The notes under the pieces were generated by a model. It worked only from the letters and a program-made list of their open reading frames with translations, searched no databases and was not told the origin of the DNA. DNA of 64,000 bases from Kalmusia sp. IMI 367209 (lineage: Eukaryota > Ascomycota > Dothideomycetes > Pleosporales > Didymosphaeriaceae): NCBI GenBank assembly GCA_027946365.1, contig JAPEUQ010000001.1, positions 4,092,001 to 4,156,000 on the forward strand, given 5' to 3'. Position numbers and translations under genes: made by a program. Positions 21,759 through 33,598 of the stretch are shown here, piece by piece; the first letter of the stretch is position 1; each line of letters begins with the position of its first letter.

Positions 21759-23745
21759 TTAAAACACCATGCCCTTCGTCTGTCCCTTCTTCGAAACGTC
21801 ATGATTTCGAATCAAAAACATCCAAATAAATGCCAACCCAAAGATGCCGACTCCAGCAGCCAGCATTCTCGCCTGCCCATACCCATACGCTTCCTGAATC
21901 GCAATGCGCTCCACGCTCCCAACAGGATATGCCAACTGCGCCGGTAAGCTCGAGTAGATAGTTAGCACATCCGGTAGCGTGCTCTCTGGTAACCCTCTCT
22001 GTAGTGCCCCCAAAAACGTGTTCGTCCAAATAGCACCACTGATCGCATTACCAATTGCGCCTCCAATCGTACCGCTCACATACAACAACGCCAACACCGC
22101 AGCAACAAATTGATGGTCAACCGCCGCTAGACAAGCGAGTTGAACGAGCAAGATGAACACCGACCCACCAATCGAAATGAAAATCTCGCACATAACAATA
22201 TAACCCACCTTGACATTCGGCTGCCGGAAGTGAATCATCAAGCCCAGCCCAAACGTATAAATCGGCACCGTAACATAGAACAGCCATTTAAACCGCCCAG
22301 TTCGTCGAATCAGGTAGCCCACGATAAACAGCAACACGCCAGACACCACCTGGAACGTGCTGTTCACGTAGCCTGCCTCTGCGACGCTCAGGTTGCACAC
22401 GACCTGCAAGAAGGACGAGAAGTAGCTGTTCCAGCAGTAGTAAGATATCTGGTACGTCATGTCGATGAGGCAGGCGCCGATGACGGAGCGGTCGGTGAGG
22501 AATTTGTTTTTGAGGAAGGGTTCTTTGGCAATGTAGGTTTCGTAGAGGCCGAAGGCGATGAGTACGAAGACGCCGACGATGATCATGGCGATAATGTAGG
22601 GGGTTTTCCAGCCGGAGGGAGCGTGGGAGGCGAGGGTGAAAGGGAGGAGGAACACGGTTAGGCCGCCGGCGAAAAGGATGACGCCGGGTACTGGGGTTGT
22701 CAATGGGGCTGCAGGATAGTGGAGGAGAGGAGGGGCTTACGATCGAATGCTACGATGTTCTTCCAGACTCGGTCGAGGGTCCATTTCTTTTTGGTTTCTT
22801 CAATAATCACGCCTTGCTTTTCTGCTTTTCGTAGCTGGAGCTTAAGGAGTATGAATAATGGGAGAGTGACACAGGGCACGATGATGGCGAAGCTGCCGAA
22901 TCCCCATCTCCAGTTTTTTACGTTTAGGAGGAATGCCTCTGCAGCTTTGGATCCGGCAAATGCAGTGATCATGTACGGTGACGATGTGAAAGCAAATGCT
23001 ATGCCTCGATTTCGCAGTGAAGTTACGTCGGCGGCCAGGACAGCGACGGTGTATATGATACCCGCGAACCCAATCGAGTAGAAGACCTAGAATCATCAGC
23101 TCGCTATGCAATACACATCAAATTGTACTAGTCCATGGAGAGCCTACCTGGGCAGCGCAGAATGTGGCGAGATTGTGGGAAGTAGCCATCAAGATAACAC
23201 CTAGGGTAGCAGAACAGACCATGAGCAGAAACCCTTCAGCTCGGCCCCACACATCCAGCAATTTAGCCATGGGGATATAGACTGCAGCAGTCATCGCATC
23301 GGATACAACGCCAATTACGGTTAACAACGAGTGCGACTGGAAATCACTCGTCACGTAAGGCGTCAGACCGTAGAGTATGGAACCTCGAAAACCATTGGTC
23401 AAGAATATAACCCAGATGCTGAAGGAGAGTACTTGATTAGCAGTGCTTGATTTAGAACACGGAATCATTTGGGTCCTGATGAGTTTATACGTACTTGATC
23501 AAAAGAGCGGCCAGCGATGCTTTTGTCCAAGACAGCGTCACAGCCTCTATCTTCTGCACACCATGTTGCGCATCAAAATCCGGCACTTGGTCTGGAAAAG
23601 GCTTGAGGTCTTCAGGCTCTGTAGAGGCATCTACAACATTCCCTTTTTCCGAGTCGAGGTTCACCATGGGAACGGGCGCGTTCGTTTCCAGGTCAGTAGC
23701 CGTCGAGACAGCTTTCGGTCCTTGAGCTGTGCCCAGGGAAGCCAT
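21759..23745 (-). CDS. MFS siderophore-iron transporter (SIT/ARN family)
   Basis: Imports ferric siderophores through the plasma membrane. Four exons (23745-23495, 23418-23148, 23086-22741, 22690-21759) give 599 residues, a typical size for the 14-TM SIT family. The cytoplasmic N-terminus carries the family landmark KIEAVTLSWTKASL before the first membrane segment (WVIFLTNGFRGSILYGL). Further landmarks are TSDFQSHSLLTVIGVVSDAM, PMAKLLDVWGRAEGF, NRGIAFAFTSSPYM, VPGVILFAGGLTVFLLPFTL-like text and SGTIGGAIGNAISGAIW. It ends with a short hydrophilic tail. A TTATCAG element at 23966-23972, about 220 bases upstream, partly matches the iron GATA repressor site. Specific siderophore unknown. Confidence 0.88.
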
Positions 23746-25661
23746 TATTATTCAATTGTGCCAAGGGAACTGGAAGTCTGAATGGAATACTGAACAGCCC
23801 TACGTACCGACAGAGGGGATTATAAAGTCTGCATGGATTGTGCATACCTAACTCTCGGAACGGCACCTAGCGTGGTTGTCTGGTTCGCATGGCGTGAGTA
23901 GGCCTGTCGCGGCGCGTATTGCGCTATTTACTGACCCCAAAATACTAACCGTACGAAGTTAGGTATTATCAGGGGCGACAGACTTTTCGTTGCTTATCCA
24001 ATCTGGTTGATGGATTAGGGCGGAGAGTCCAACTAGATGTCTTCGTTGAAGGCTGGTACGGTCTTGGTCTGCAGCGAGGCCTCGCAAGTTCGGTCTGCTA
24101 AGACAGGCATATGGTCTAGACAAGCATCACCTCCGAGGACGTAACATATGATAGTCTTGGATATATTCAGGCGACCACCCCCTCGGAGCGAGCTTGAATC
24201 GTATCGTTGCATGCCAATTGGGTGGACTGTCTCGAATATGCTTTAAATATTCTCTAAGCTCTCTAGATCTTTGCGCCATAATAGTTTCGGCTATACATTC
24301 AACCCACCTAAGCACACCTTTAATCGATGGGGAGAAAATGCTCCTACACTACAAAGGCTATCGTGCTTTCCGTAGAGAATGAACTAGATTCTATGACAAG
24401 CATAGCATCCGACCAAGGGACTAGGAATGAAAGATCAATGATTCCAAAGGCCCTGTTGCAGCGGAGATGAGCGAATTGGTGAGAGAGGTTGGAGCAATAG
24501 GGTACGTCTACACTGCTTAGCGTGCTCGGCAAATGAAAATCTTATCAATCAGACCATCTTATCTGATGTGCCAAGCTTATAGCTGCACCGACTTCGGAGC
24601 TATCCATCCGGGATTGGCGGCCTATACACAGACAAGCACTGTATCCCAATATTGTAACGGAGCCATCACTTGCAAGATTCTTGTCTCCTTCATTCTTCCC
24701 TTGAAATTCAACCCAAATTGAGTGGCATGTGTCCAGCTAATTTGCCCACATGCAAGTCCCGTGCGGACAGACTGTGACGTGAATAGAATAGTAGTAACAT
24801 CCTCAAGAGTGATGTTGTGAAGCACCAATGTGATTGTTTCAAACACCTTTTATGATGAAACCCACAATATTTGGATTGTGAAACTGTTCATACCATGCCC
24901 CCGCGTCTTCTCATCATCAAGCAAAGGCAATTCCTTTACGGTCCTCACACCCCTTAAACTTTCTTGAACCTTAAACCGTGCCAAATACTCTTTTCTCTTT
25001 TAGATTGTCCTCTACGGTTCCTCTCAACTTCTCCACAAGCTCCCTTCCCCACTTTTCCGCCCATTTCTCAAACGCAACCCCAATGTCCATCGACTTTGAC
25101 TGGTTTCTTATCGAAGTGAATGTAAGCTCCATGAAGCATCTTCATCTCTTGTTTGCTGTCCAAAGTCTTTATATCATTTGATGCTGCATACAATATAGTA
25201 CATACAACTATGCTTGATTGTTGTGTACCTATGCTTTGTACAGACGCAGATGCCTTTTTTCACGAGACATATTCTGGGGAATCCTCGCGTGAGCATCACG
25301 CCTAAACGAATCTCCAGCTCCATTTTAAGAACCTGGCTATGCAAAACCTCTTCAACAGTTCACACCGCCACCTAACACACATGAAACAAGGTGGATTGTC
25401 AGAAAATTTGAAGCATTAGAAGCTCGAATATGCAATGATGAACTTCGTAGAGAATAACGCATCCGATATATGGACATCTTGATCCTATATCGAACAAATG
25501 CAAAGATGAATTATGCCGCTTTAGCGTTGGTATCCGTGAAAGCTTATACATTCATATCACCCGTGTTACCCCTAATCAGCTCCTCAGCGCCCCCAACAAT
25601 TCGATACCCAAATGAAAATACGCTGCAACACTACAGAATGCTTAACCATCAGAACAATTCT
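23746..25661. other. Gene-poor interval with two small candidate frames
   Basis: The interval holds the promoter of the siderophore transporter and the 3' flank of the polymerase gene. Two minus-strand pieces look coding: 24127-24315, with LREYLKHIRDSPPNWHA, and 24971-25132, listed separately. Neither has a recognised domain. The first may be the C-terminal end of a decayed gene. Confidence 0.35.
24971..25132 (-). CDS. Possible small protein, 53 aa
   Basis: The frame starts MELTFTSIRNQSKSMDIG and runs to TAA at 24971. It is rich in Lys/Glu with an amphipathic pattern (FEKWAEKWGRELVEKLR) that looks like a real helix. There is no signal peptide. It may be a complete small gene or the last exon of a larger one; no upstream exon was identified. 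I do not recognise the family. Confidence 0.3.
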   Translation of the reverse strand: MELTFTSIRNQSKSMDIGVAFEKWAEKWGRELVEKLRGTVEDNLKEKRVFGTV

Positions 25662-28600
25662 TTACCATAGCGCCGCATCATTATCAAACCGGACAAGCTC
25701 TTTGCCAGAATCTTCCACATCTTTCCTAGCCTTCATCCGCATGTAGAAAATGGGGCAATCTCTACTCGAACAGATAACTTCGCAGTGCAAGCTACCCTGA
25801 CATCGCTGACACTGTGTCCACAGCCGTGCGAAACGCACCTCCAATTGGCTGACTTTGGAAAGCGTCTTTTGATACAGCTCGCCGATTCGAGGTCTGCAAT
25901 TTTCGCAAACAGCGCCATCCTTCTCTGTTGCGTTCGTGAGGGGTTTCTTGCAACCCATACAAGTCTGTGTCTTTTTCGCAAACTTCATCAACCCACCCAT
26001 GGTAGGTGCAGCGACTGAGATCGAGCGTGTATGCTCCCCTGTGAGCAAACTGTTGGCTTTCTTCTCACCAATGACGGGCTCAAAAATACGACCTAGGGGC
26101 TTAGCAAGCTGGTTGTCAAGATAATACTTGACATCGATGGGCAGATTATTCTCTAGCACGAACAGTGGATCTTCTGACTTTTCGTAATTCTTCGCTCCGG
26201 CCGCACCTTTGACCATGACATAAGCAACGCGGTCTCCAAGTGCAGGAGCAGAACCGGCATCACGTTTCTTCATGCGCTCAGCGAGTTCGTGATGGGCCTG
26301 CTTGGCCTTGTAACCTCCTTCACCCTTGTCGTCTTCTTCCTTGGTGAGGGCTTTCGTGATGACAAGATTAGACATATCGATTTTGTTCTGTAACAAATCC
26401 GAGATAGTCTCTTTCACAAATCTGAGCAAAGATTAGCAGAAAGTATTGTGTGAGCGAAGACTGAACTTACTCTTGCGCACCTTCAGGATCCTTGTCGATC
26501 AGCAACATACGCAGCGACGTTTCAATGACTGTCTGGACGAGGCGACAGTTGTCGCGCCGAACGGTCTCAATACCCTTCGTGTCCATTTTGTCCCATTTGT
26601 CTGCATTGGTCCAGTAGAGGCCAGCATATCGCTTCTTGTTGATGAGCAGATAAGGGTAGTAGACTTTTTCGAACTCAAGCTTGATGGGTTTGATAAACTT
26701 CCCAGAGACATAGTCGGCAGCTTCTTGACCTAATTTCATTGCTTCCGCGAGATCTGTCGTGCCAAATTTCACCATGACTGAATCAGTGTCACCGTAGATG
26801 ACTTCAGAATCATGAGTATATCCGTTCGCAATATTGTACTTTGCTTCGACCTCGGCTTTCGTCTTCTCAATCATCTGACGTCCAAAACTCGTGGTACTAC
26901 TGGCAATGGGCAGACAAGGCAGCTTCCCGTTCGTGGCGCCAGTGAGACCGTAAACCGAGTTTGCGCTAACCTTCAAGGCCAACTGACGACCGTTTAACAC
27001 AGCTTTCTTGAAAGGATCCGTCTCAACAGCCAAATCCTTCTTCGCACGCTTACGCGCACCTAACAGCTCCTCCAAAATCTGGGACAATAAACCCTTTCGG
27101 ACCTTGGCTGTGCAGAATAGATCGCCGTTCGGTGTTTGAATATAGTCTTCGTCCTTCTTCATGTTCAGCTTTTCGACGGTTTCCCTATTCAGTAAAGTTG
27201 TATAGCAGAGATTGTGCGCTTGCATGATACTGGGATATAGCGACGCAAAATCGAGAGTGGCTACGGGCATTTTGTAATAGCCACGCTTGGGCTCGATGAC
27301 TGTCGCACCTTCATACTGATCGCTGCTATCGCCTTGATTGGGAAGATCAGGGATCAGAAGATTATGTTCCAAGGACTTCCGGAATAGCTGACTCAGGAAT
27401 CGGACTTGTTGACCTCGAGCGAGCAGGAAATTGAATGGCACACCTGTGACCCTAGCCATTTCGGTATAGTTGACCAAACACATGAGCTTGTCCAGCAATC
27501 GTTGAGGAAGATAGGCATCTTTCAAACAGTAAACTGCTAATCTTCGACGCGAGTTCGCGTCGCCATTCTGCAATTCGGTGATCATACTGTGATGAACGTC
27601 CTCTTTCTGCTCTTTGAGAAAGTGAGCGCACACAGCATTAAGAGTGTAGCTTCGCAGTTGATAATCGCGCTGAATGAGCTGAAGTAGATCGAGCTGGAGA
27701 CGGCCGTTTGTGTTCGTGGTCTTGGTGTCACGGCTTCCCAATTGCTTACTCGAGAATTTGGAGCTGCCGTGCTCGGAAACTTTAGTCTTGAGCCGTGACC
27801 AGTATGCAAATCTGTGCGCTTTCAAGTGTTTGGCGCGATCCAGGAGGTACGGGAAGTCGAAGTTCGCAATATTATATCCAATAATGACGTCTGGATCAAC
27901 TTCCTCTAAGAAGTCGCGCCATTTCAATAACATCTCCTTTTCGTCGTCGAACGAGAAAATCTGTGTAGCAGCAATGGGACTGACTGTGTCCATGCAAAAA
28001 ACGTTCCTAATGAATGGCTTATCCTCTCCAAACCGTGTCACGACGTTCGCAATCTGGATAACGGGATCGATCTCGGCTTTAGGGAAGATACCCTTGCGAC
28101 CCGCGCACTCGATATCGAACGAGAGAATACGAAGCGGCGCACTCTTGGAGTATTCGCCATCGGCGGCGTGAGCTATGAGGTCTCGATAATGGATCTGGGC
28201 TTCGATCTGGCAATTCGAATGACGTTCGCGAGGAGGGATTAATTTGTATTTGCCGATGGGGGCCTCCACCCAGGACATACCGACGATCTAGGGAGTCAGC
28301 GCAGCTTATTGGGAGCGAAAATATACTTACACCAGTGTCAACCATGAAGCGCTGCACGTATTGAATGTTGTCAAATGTAAGTAGTCCGCCATTCTCCCGC
28401 ACGTTGCCCCAGAGATTCTTCCAGTTGGCACTCCCTAGCTGTACCATGGTCCGCACTCGACCGACCATCTTGTGGTCGTTTAAGGTAATCTTCAGATATG
28501 GGCTCTTCTGGTTCCCCTGGAAGCGTAGAATGTTTTCTCTCATTGTCATTTGCACCGAATTTATCACAGCTGAGTGCTGGTTGAACGCCTTCTGGCACTC

Positions 28601-29168
28601 GGACTCGAGGTAGGTTTGAAACGCGTCGCAGTCGGTCTTCTGGAAGTTTAGCGGTGCGGCGATGTAGAAGTAGTGTAAGAAGCTCGTGACGTGAAGGAGA
28701 ACCGAGTGCCCGTCCTATCGTGACATTGATTAGTTCAGTTGGACACGACGAGATACGCCACCAACTTACCTCAGTAACTCCAAAAAGCTTGACGGTGCCC
28801 TTACCACCATTGAGCACACCCTCTTCAGCATCTATCTGCTGAAGTGTTATGCCATGCGTCATCTCGTCGAAGCCCTCGGGCAAGGGAGGCCTCTTCCAGT
28901 GCTGGTCCCTTTCCGCGTTGGACTGCTTCAATGTCTCGATGTCTTGTGACATCTTCTCCAACACCTCCTCCTCAAAACGACTCTTCTGCTGCTGGCTCGC
29001 ATTAAACGAGCCATTTGCAATCTTGATGGGCACCCGTCCGTTTGTGTCGGCGCCATTGTCGAGCTTCAGCTTCTTTGCTGAGCGGGGCGACGCCTGTACG
29101 TTTTGGCGGGTGTTGGAGGCTTCGCCGAGGACGCGCTTCATGGGTGTCTTGGTGACGCCCGGCATCAT
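25662..29168 (-). CDS. POL3: DNA polymerase delta catalytic subunit
   Basis: Replicative family B polymerase with 3'-5' proofreading, acting mainly on the lagging strand in the nucleus. Four exons (29168-28770, 28714-28331, 28287-26471, 26421-25662) give 1119 residues, the normal length. Exonuclease motifs are Exo I in [12 protein letters not shown], Exo II in [13 protein letters not shown] and Exo III in [14 protein letters not shown]. Polymerase motifs are A in [16 protein letters not shown] in [12 protein letters not shown] and C in [12 protein letters not shown]. The C-terminus has the CysA zinc site (CMGC...CENC) and the CysB iron-sulphur site (CQRCQG...CSSRDC) that bind the accessory subunit. 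The N-terminus carries a basic KRVLGEA and SAKKLKL region, a probable nuclear signal. Two adjacent ATGs exist; the first is used. All motifs are intact and no frame break occurs. MCB and SCB elements lie about 100-150 bases upstream. Confidence 0.97.
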
Positions 29169-29267
29169 GAATAGCTACGTCCACGACGGCAGATAGCTGA
29201 GAGAGAAAAGGAAGGTTGAAGGTTTTAGTTGTTTGGTGAGCGAACGGCTCGTTGATTGATATCAGAA

Positions 29268-29274
29268 CACGAAA
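29268..29274 (+). promoter_or_regulatory. SCB-like element (CACGAAA) upstream of POL3
   Basis: The sequence CACGAAA equals the Swi4/Swi6 cell-cycle box core. It lies about 100 bases upstream of the polymerase start codon, on the opposite strand to that gene. It could occur by chance; the adjacent MCB strengthens the case. Confidence 0.4.
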
Positions 29275-29312
29275 GTCGCGCCTTCCGCGTCATGGTCCGT
29301 GTCATCCCGGTC

Positions 29313-29318
29313 ACGCGT
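29313..29318. promoter_or_regulatory. MCB element (ACGCGT) upstream of POL3
   Basis: The palindrome ACGCGT is the MluI cell-cycle box bound by MBF, which drives DNA-synthesis genes at G1/S in yeasts. It is about 145 bases upstream of the polymerase ATG. The GNAT gene on the other side starts about 445 bases away. Confidence 0.5.
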
Positions 29319-29761
29319 TAATGGGCCGCGACACCCAACCAACCTCCATCCATTTCCGCTCACTTCGGCCTATACTTCCCAACATGCATAATTCACAAGA
29401 GATGTGTAAGACCATTTTATCTAGTCTTATTCCTTGGAGCCTCATTTGAATATCTCATCAATTTCTTCACCCTCCTAATCAATGTAGGAATTGCTGTACA
29501 AGTAGAGTACTAAGTATTTCAAGGCATAACGACTGCCATGCATCATCATTTGTCTTACCATAAAATGGCGCTTCACGGTTGTTTGTGCTTTTGTACGTAT
29601 GATACGCGATGCTCGGCGGACTAGGCGATTATGTAACATTAAATACCCCTCCATGAGTCACGAGATTTAAGTGGGCATTTTTTGCATCTGTATTGCCTTC
29701 GACAGCGCTTCTTCCACTTCCCAAACCACTTGCCCCATCATCGTCCTAAGAAGCAGCTCAA

Positions 29762-30496
29762 ATGGCACAAAATCCAAACGTCTCCGTCGAACTCGTCGAC
29801 AACGCCGAGGATTTTACCCAAATCTTCTACTGCGAAGCCGAAGCCTTCGGCCGTCAAGCTCGCGATGCCGTGTGGATGGTTATGAACCCAGGATGGGACA
29901 CTCCGGAAGGCCAAAAAGAAGGTGCAGCCCAGCTTGTTGAACGTTGGCAATCCGTGAATACGAACAAATACGGCAAGCCTAACACCATGTTTCTGAAAGC
30001 TACACTTCCCGATCCTGAAGATGTTAGTAAAAGCAGGATAGTAGGCATGGCTATCTGGAAGCAGGCTTCTCTCGTGGATGGCTATGGAGATCCGCCAACG
30101 GATGATCTTAGTGCCTTCCTGCAAACTCTAGATCCCATCGAGGCCAAGTTTGCTAGTCAGATGTTTCGCTCCCTATGGAAACGGCGTATTGAGTATACTA
30201 GAGAAAAGGCTAGTACAGACTCTCCAGCCATCTTAGTGTTAGATATGTGCGCTGTAGATCCGGCATTTCAGAGACGAGGTATTGCGCAGAAGTTGGTGCA
30301 GTGGGGATTGGATGAGGCTAAGAGGAGGGGCGACCTGGAGTGCACGACGGAGGCGAGTAGTATGGGGCGGGGCGCATACATAAAGCTAGGGTTTCAACCC
30401 GAGGGAACGGGAGATATTGTGTATGAGGTTGATGAGGAGTTTAAAAGTCGGGATAAGCCTCCGAATGTTTTTCTGCGTACAGGCATCAAACAGTAG
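29762..30496 (+). CDS. GNAT-family N-acetyltransferase
   Basis: A single exon encodes 244 residues. The acetyl-CoA binding motif is DPAFQRRGIAQKLVQWG, preceded by the beta strand ILVLDMCAV and followed by TEASSMGRGAYIKLGF. This is the organisation of the small fungal GNAT family. The N-terminal half (about residues 1-150) carries the substrate region. The substrate is unknown and could be an amine or a protein N-terminus. There is no targeting signal, so it is probably cytosolic. It is divergently arranged with the polymerase gene. Confidence 0.85.
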   Translation: MAQNPNVSVELVDNAEDFTQIFYCEAEAFGRQARDAVWMVMNPGWDTPEGQKEGAAQLVERWQSVNTNKYGKPNTMFLKATLPDPEDVSKSRIVGMAIWKQASLVDGYGDPPTDDLSAFLQTLDPIEAKFASQMFRSLWKRRIEYTREKASTDSPAILVLDMCAVDPAFQRRGIAQKLVQWGLDEAKRRGDLECTTEASSMGRGAYIKLGFQPEGTGDIVYEVDEEFKSRDKPPNVFLRTGIKQ

Positions 30497-32035
30497 TCAG
30501 GCAATCTAAGTATTCCTACAGCTATCACACTGGATCTAACTCCCACCACTGCTACGATCCTCAGGTAGCTGACAAACGTTTACTTCAACTCTAATGGTTT
30601 GGCTATGACTCGAAATATCGTTCGGAAATCAAATATGGCAACTAGTACGTTGCTACCATGCCCAATATAATAGATAGCTAAGTGCAGTCGCAATCGAAGT
30701 ATTTTTCCCAATTGGCCTCTCTGGAAGCAACCACCAGGCCGTCCATTAGCCGCACTCCTACACATTCCATCACAATCTTTGTTCTAAGATTTTTCACATC
30801 CGCCACTCTATTCTGCCCACACCACCCCTAGTTCACCAATTTCCCCGCAAAACTCTTCCAAGCTGGCCAGTACGTATTATAAGAACTCACTGTCAGTAAC
30901 GTCTGCATACATACAGTCATGAATGAGACGCGCTTACCGAAACACAAAGAGCGTTCGACCTACCTATCAACCATATTTGCCCAGAGGACTCAGTCCAATA
31001 TGTCAGTGCGCACATACTGAATTCGCTTGCGAGATTCAACCACAGACATAGAATATCAAGAAGCTTGAGGCCAAGCGCAAAGCTGATGAAGTCAAGTACA
31101 ATGCCCTTAAGGAACGAATCAAGGCACTTTAAAAGAAAATAGAAAGTGAGGGCAGAAATGTGATGATATGAAAACGGGTGGACACAGGAAGTATGAATTG
31201 ATGTATGCAAGGCAACGTGATCAGAATCTACAATCCTTCGTTCAAATATGGATATAAATTCCATCGCCAGGAAGCGACGATAATTACAGCTTCAAAATAG
31301 TATTCTTTCTGCCAAAATGTAGACTTTATTCATGCAGAACTGCGGTGTTTGCAACACAAGTACACGTCGCCACAGGACGCGCTTGTAAAGTAAGTCTTGT
31401 GGGGAACAGTTTATGGCTGGTCCTTGTCATCCCGGTCCTTCAAAATATACCATATGAGAAATTTTGTGACAATGCTGGAGGTAGAGAAACTTGAACCAAG
31501 GCACAATATGTAGAAGAAATTCCTTAGTATACTGACGATATTCACTGTGAATCAGTCAGGCACGGGTACAGACAAGTAAGTAGTCTGAACATGAACGAGT
31601 TATCCGGGCGAATAACCAGATTGTAAAATAATGCAGAAGGCAATACTTTTGCTTTACGTCTTTTGTCTGGCTGCTAGAGAGCGGTCATTCGACTTCCGCT
31701 TCTTAAATATTTTCTTGGCTTGCGTCGTGCACACGTGAACAAGCTAATCCACCTACGAGCTACATTTCCTAGATATGTTAGATGCATCTCCAATAAGACT
31801 TCTCTATGATTCACTAGCGTGAATTTATCTTTTTCGCAACGCCTTTGGTACTGCAATAGCTTACCATAGTAGCCAAGTGAGTTGTCACCGATGATTTCGG
31901 ATGGCGTCGGCCCAAAAATGTGATCAGAATGAGATTAAACCTATGTTCGAGCGAATGATGCTAGATATCGATCCTGAGTATGAAGCAATAGACTATTGTG
32001 ACAAGCTTTCATGGGGACCTGAGTCTACGGCAAGT
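30497..32035. other. Gene-poor interval
   Basis: Apart from the small candidate gene at 30919-31132, no supported feature was found. A 115-codon antisense frame at 30917-31264 overlaps that candidate. It is Leu/Ser-rich and probably its shadow. Confidence 0.35.
30919..31132 (+). CDS. Possible small spliced gene, 55 aa
   Basis: Exon 1 (30919-31005) starts MNETRLPKHKERS. A 46-base GTGCGC...TAG intron (31006-31051) would join it in frame to exon 2 (31052-31132), which reads NIKKLEAKRKADEVKYNAL and ends at TAA. Exon 2 has a strong basic/acidic helical pattern. The join is a prediction only and an additional upstream exon is possible. No family is recognised. Confidence 0.3.
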
Positions 32036-32669
32036 CTACCCCTTCAACCATCTGCGCTTCCTCTCCTCCACTTTTTGCGCCTCCACCTCGAACGCCTTGA
32101 AAATGTCCGGAACATCAGACTCATCCGTACCATTAACTGCATGCGCCCACAGCTCTTCAACAAGCTCCTTCTCCATCCCCTTGAGCGTATATTCCTTCCC
32201 CCTTACCAACATCCCATCTGCCTCTACCACTCCCTCCACCGCGATCGGCTCGTTATCAGATCGTTTGTTGAATGTATCATCAATCGCGCCACCCATATAA
32301 AGATCCGAATTCATACAGCGATAAATGGAAGAAAAGCTCGCCTCGATTAAACGAGCACAAGGACTAAAGTCCGGTGGCGCTTGACGGTACCCTTTGGTGA
32401 CCCAGTGCTTTTCCAGTCCATAAAAGCCAATGCCCATCCATCCTTGCGTCACAGGGGAGGTGCAGCACATCTATGGCCGGAGTGTGAGCGTACGATGGTG
32501 GAAGGGGTTGTGTCAGGGGAATATACATATGGGTACTTACCCGCGGATTAATGTTCGTGCAGAATATCGCCGAGCCATCCGATGTATGGCAGTCGCGATC
32601 GTTATGGAGAATGATGTCGACTGCTGATGCTGTAGCGGCAATGCCGAGGATGATACTGAAGAGGAGCAT
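32036..32669 (-). CDS. Secreted hypothetical protein, 187 aa
   Basis: Two exons (32669-32541 and 32470-32036) join in phase 0. The signal peptide is MLLFSIILGIAATASAVDI. The mature part has cysteines in DRDCHTSD, AIFCTN, MCCTSP, SPCARL and YRCMNSD, mostly in the N-terminal two thirds, and a charged C-terminal helix (VEAQKVEERKRRWLKG). There is no membrane segment. The family is unrecognised; small size, secretion and Cys content make it a possible secreted effector-type protein, but that is inference. Confidence 0.65.
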
Positions 32670-32935
32670 TTCGAAGTTGGATTGGTTCTTGCGGGAGGAT
32701 CGAGAATGAAATGATGTGGCAGATGGTTAGTTTTCTTCAGCTGCTGTGGTGTCGCTGTCATTTTATATCCATGCCTGCATCCGAGGCGGCATCGCGATAG
32801 GGGAAGAACGTCTTCGCACATAAGATCAAAGTGGCTGTGGCGCTATGCTTAGCAATGACTATGAACGGAGTTGATAGACCAGCTAGCGCATACGCCCCGT
32901 TAAACGGCGAACGACAAACGAAAGTAATACAGCGC

Positions 32936-33598
32936 CTATACGCTTGGCAACGCCTCTAATATAATAGAAGTACTTAAGACACTCCTATATAGACTGCTTG
33001 ACAGAAATCGGACCAGTTCAATAACGTGTTTACTAAAATATTGCTTTACAATTCCACCTGGAACAGATTCTGCGAGTAGTTGACTTGCCGTTGATAGGAT
33101 CAGGCCAGTGACAGCAAGGATATGGAGAAATCCGAGAATGCTTCCGACTGCTTCATTGTAAATTTGTGCCTTATGTGCAATCCCTCTCATGAGGAAACCA
33201 AGACCGAGCATGTGGTGCATATTGGATATGATACCTCGATCAAGGACGTCTGAAGTAGTTGAATTTCGCGCTTTCTGAGTAGCACAATCGAGGTTGTAAG
33301 GTCGATGACACTCCTACGTCACGATGCTCAACAACTGAAAGAAATATTCCTAAATGTTTCAAAAGTCGCATACCCATACATCATGTAGAGGAGAACTTGC
33401 GTGAGACCATTGCGTCGGATTCTTGTGCCTTTTAAGACCAACGTCCACCAGTATTGAAGACGGGAAGATTGCCAATATGTTCATCGAGAATACGAGAGAT
33501 GGGTTTCCATGCGTATACTGCACAGCGAAGCCTAGAGCGACGAAGATGAACAATATATTGGTGAAGCGGAGAAAGGTGTATCGTAGATCACCGCGCAC
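32936..33598 (-). pseudogene. Remnant of a multi-TM membrane protein
   Basis: Two minus-strand frames carry hydrophobic segments: LRYTFLRFTNILFIFVALG and ILAIFPSSILVDVG in 33359-33598, and AVGSILGFLHILAVTGLI in 32936-33220. Between them, text with membrane-protein character (NGLTQVLLYMMYGYATFE) continues in a third frame. The pieces look like one decayed gene. I cannot assign the family with confidence. Confidence 0.35.
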
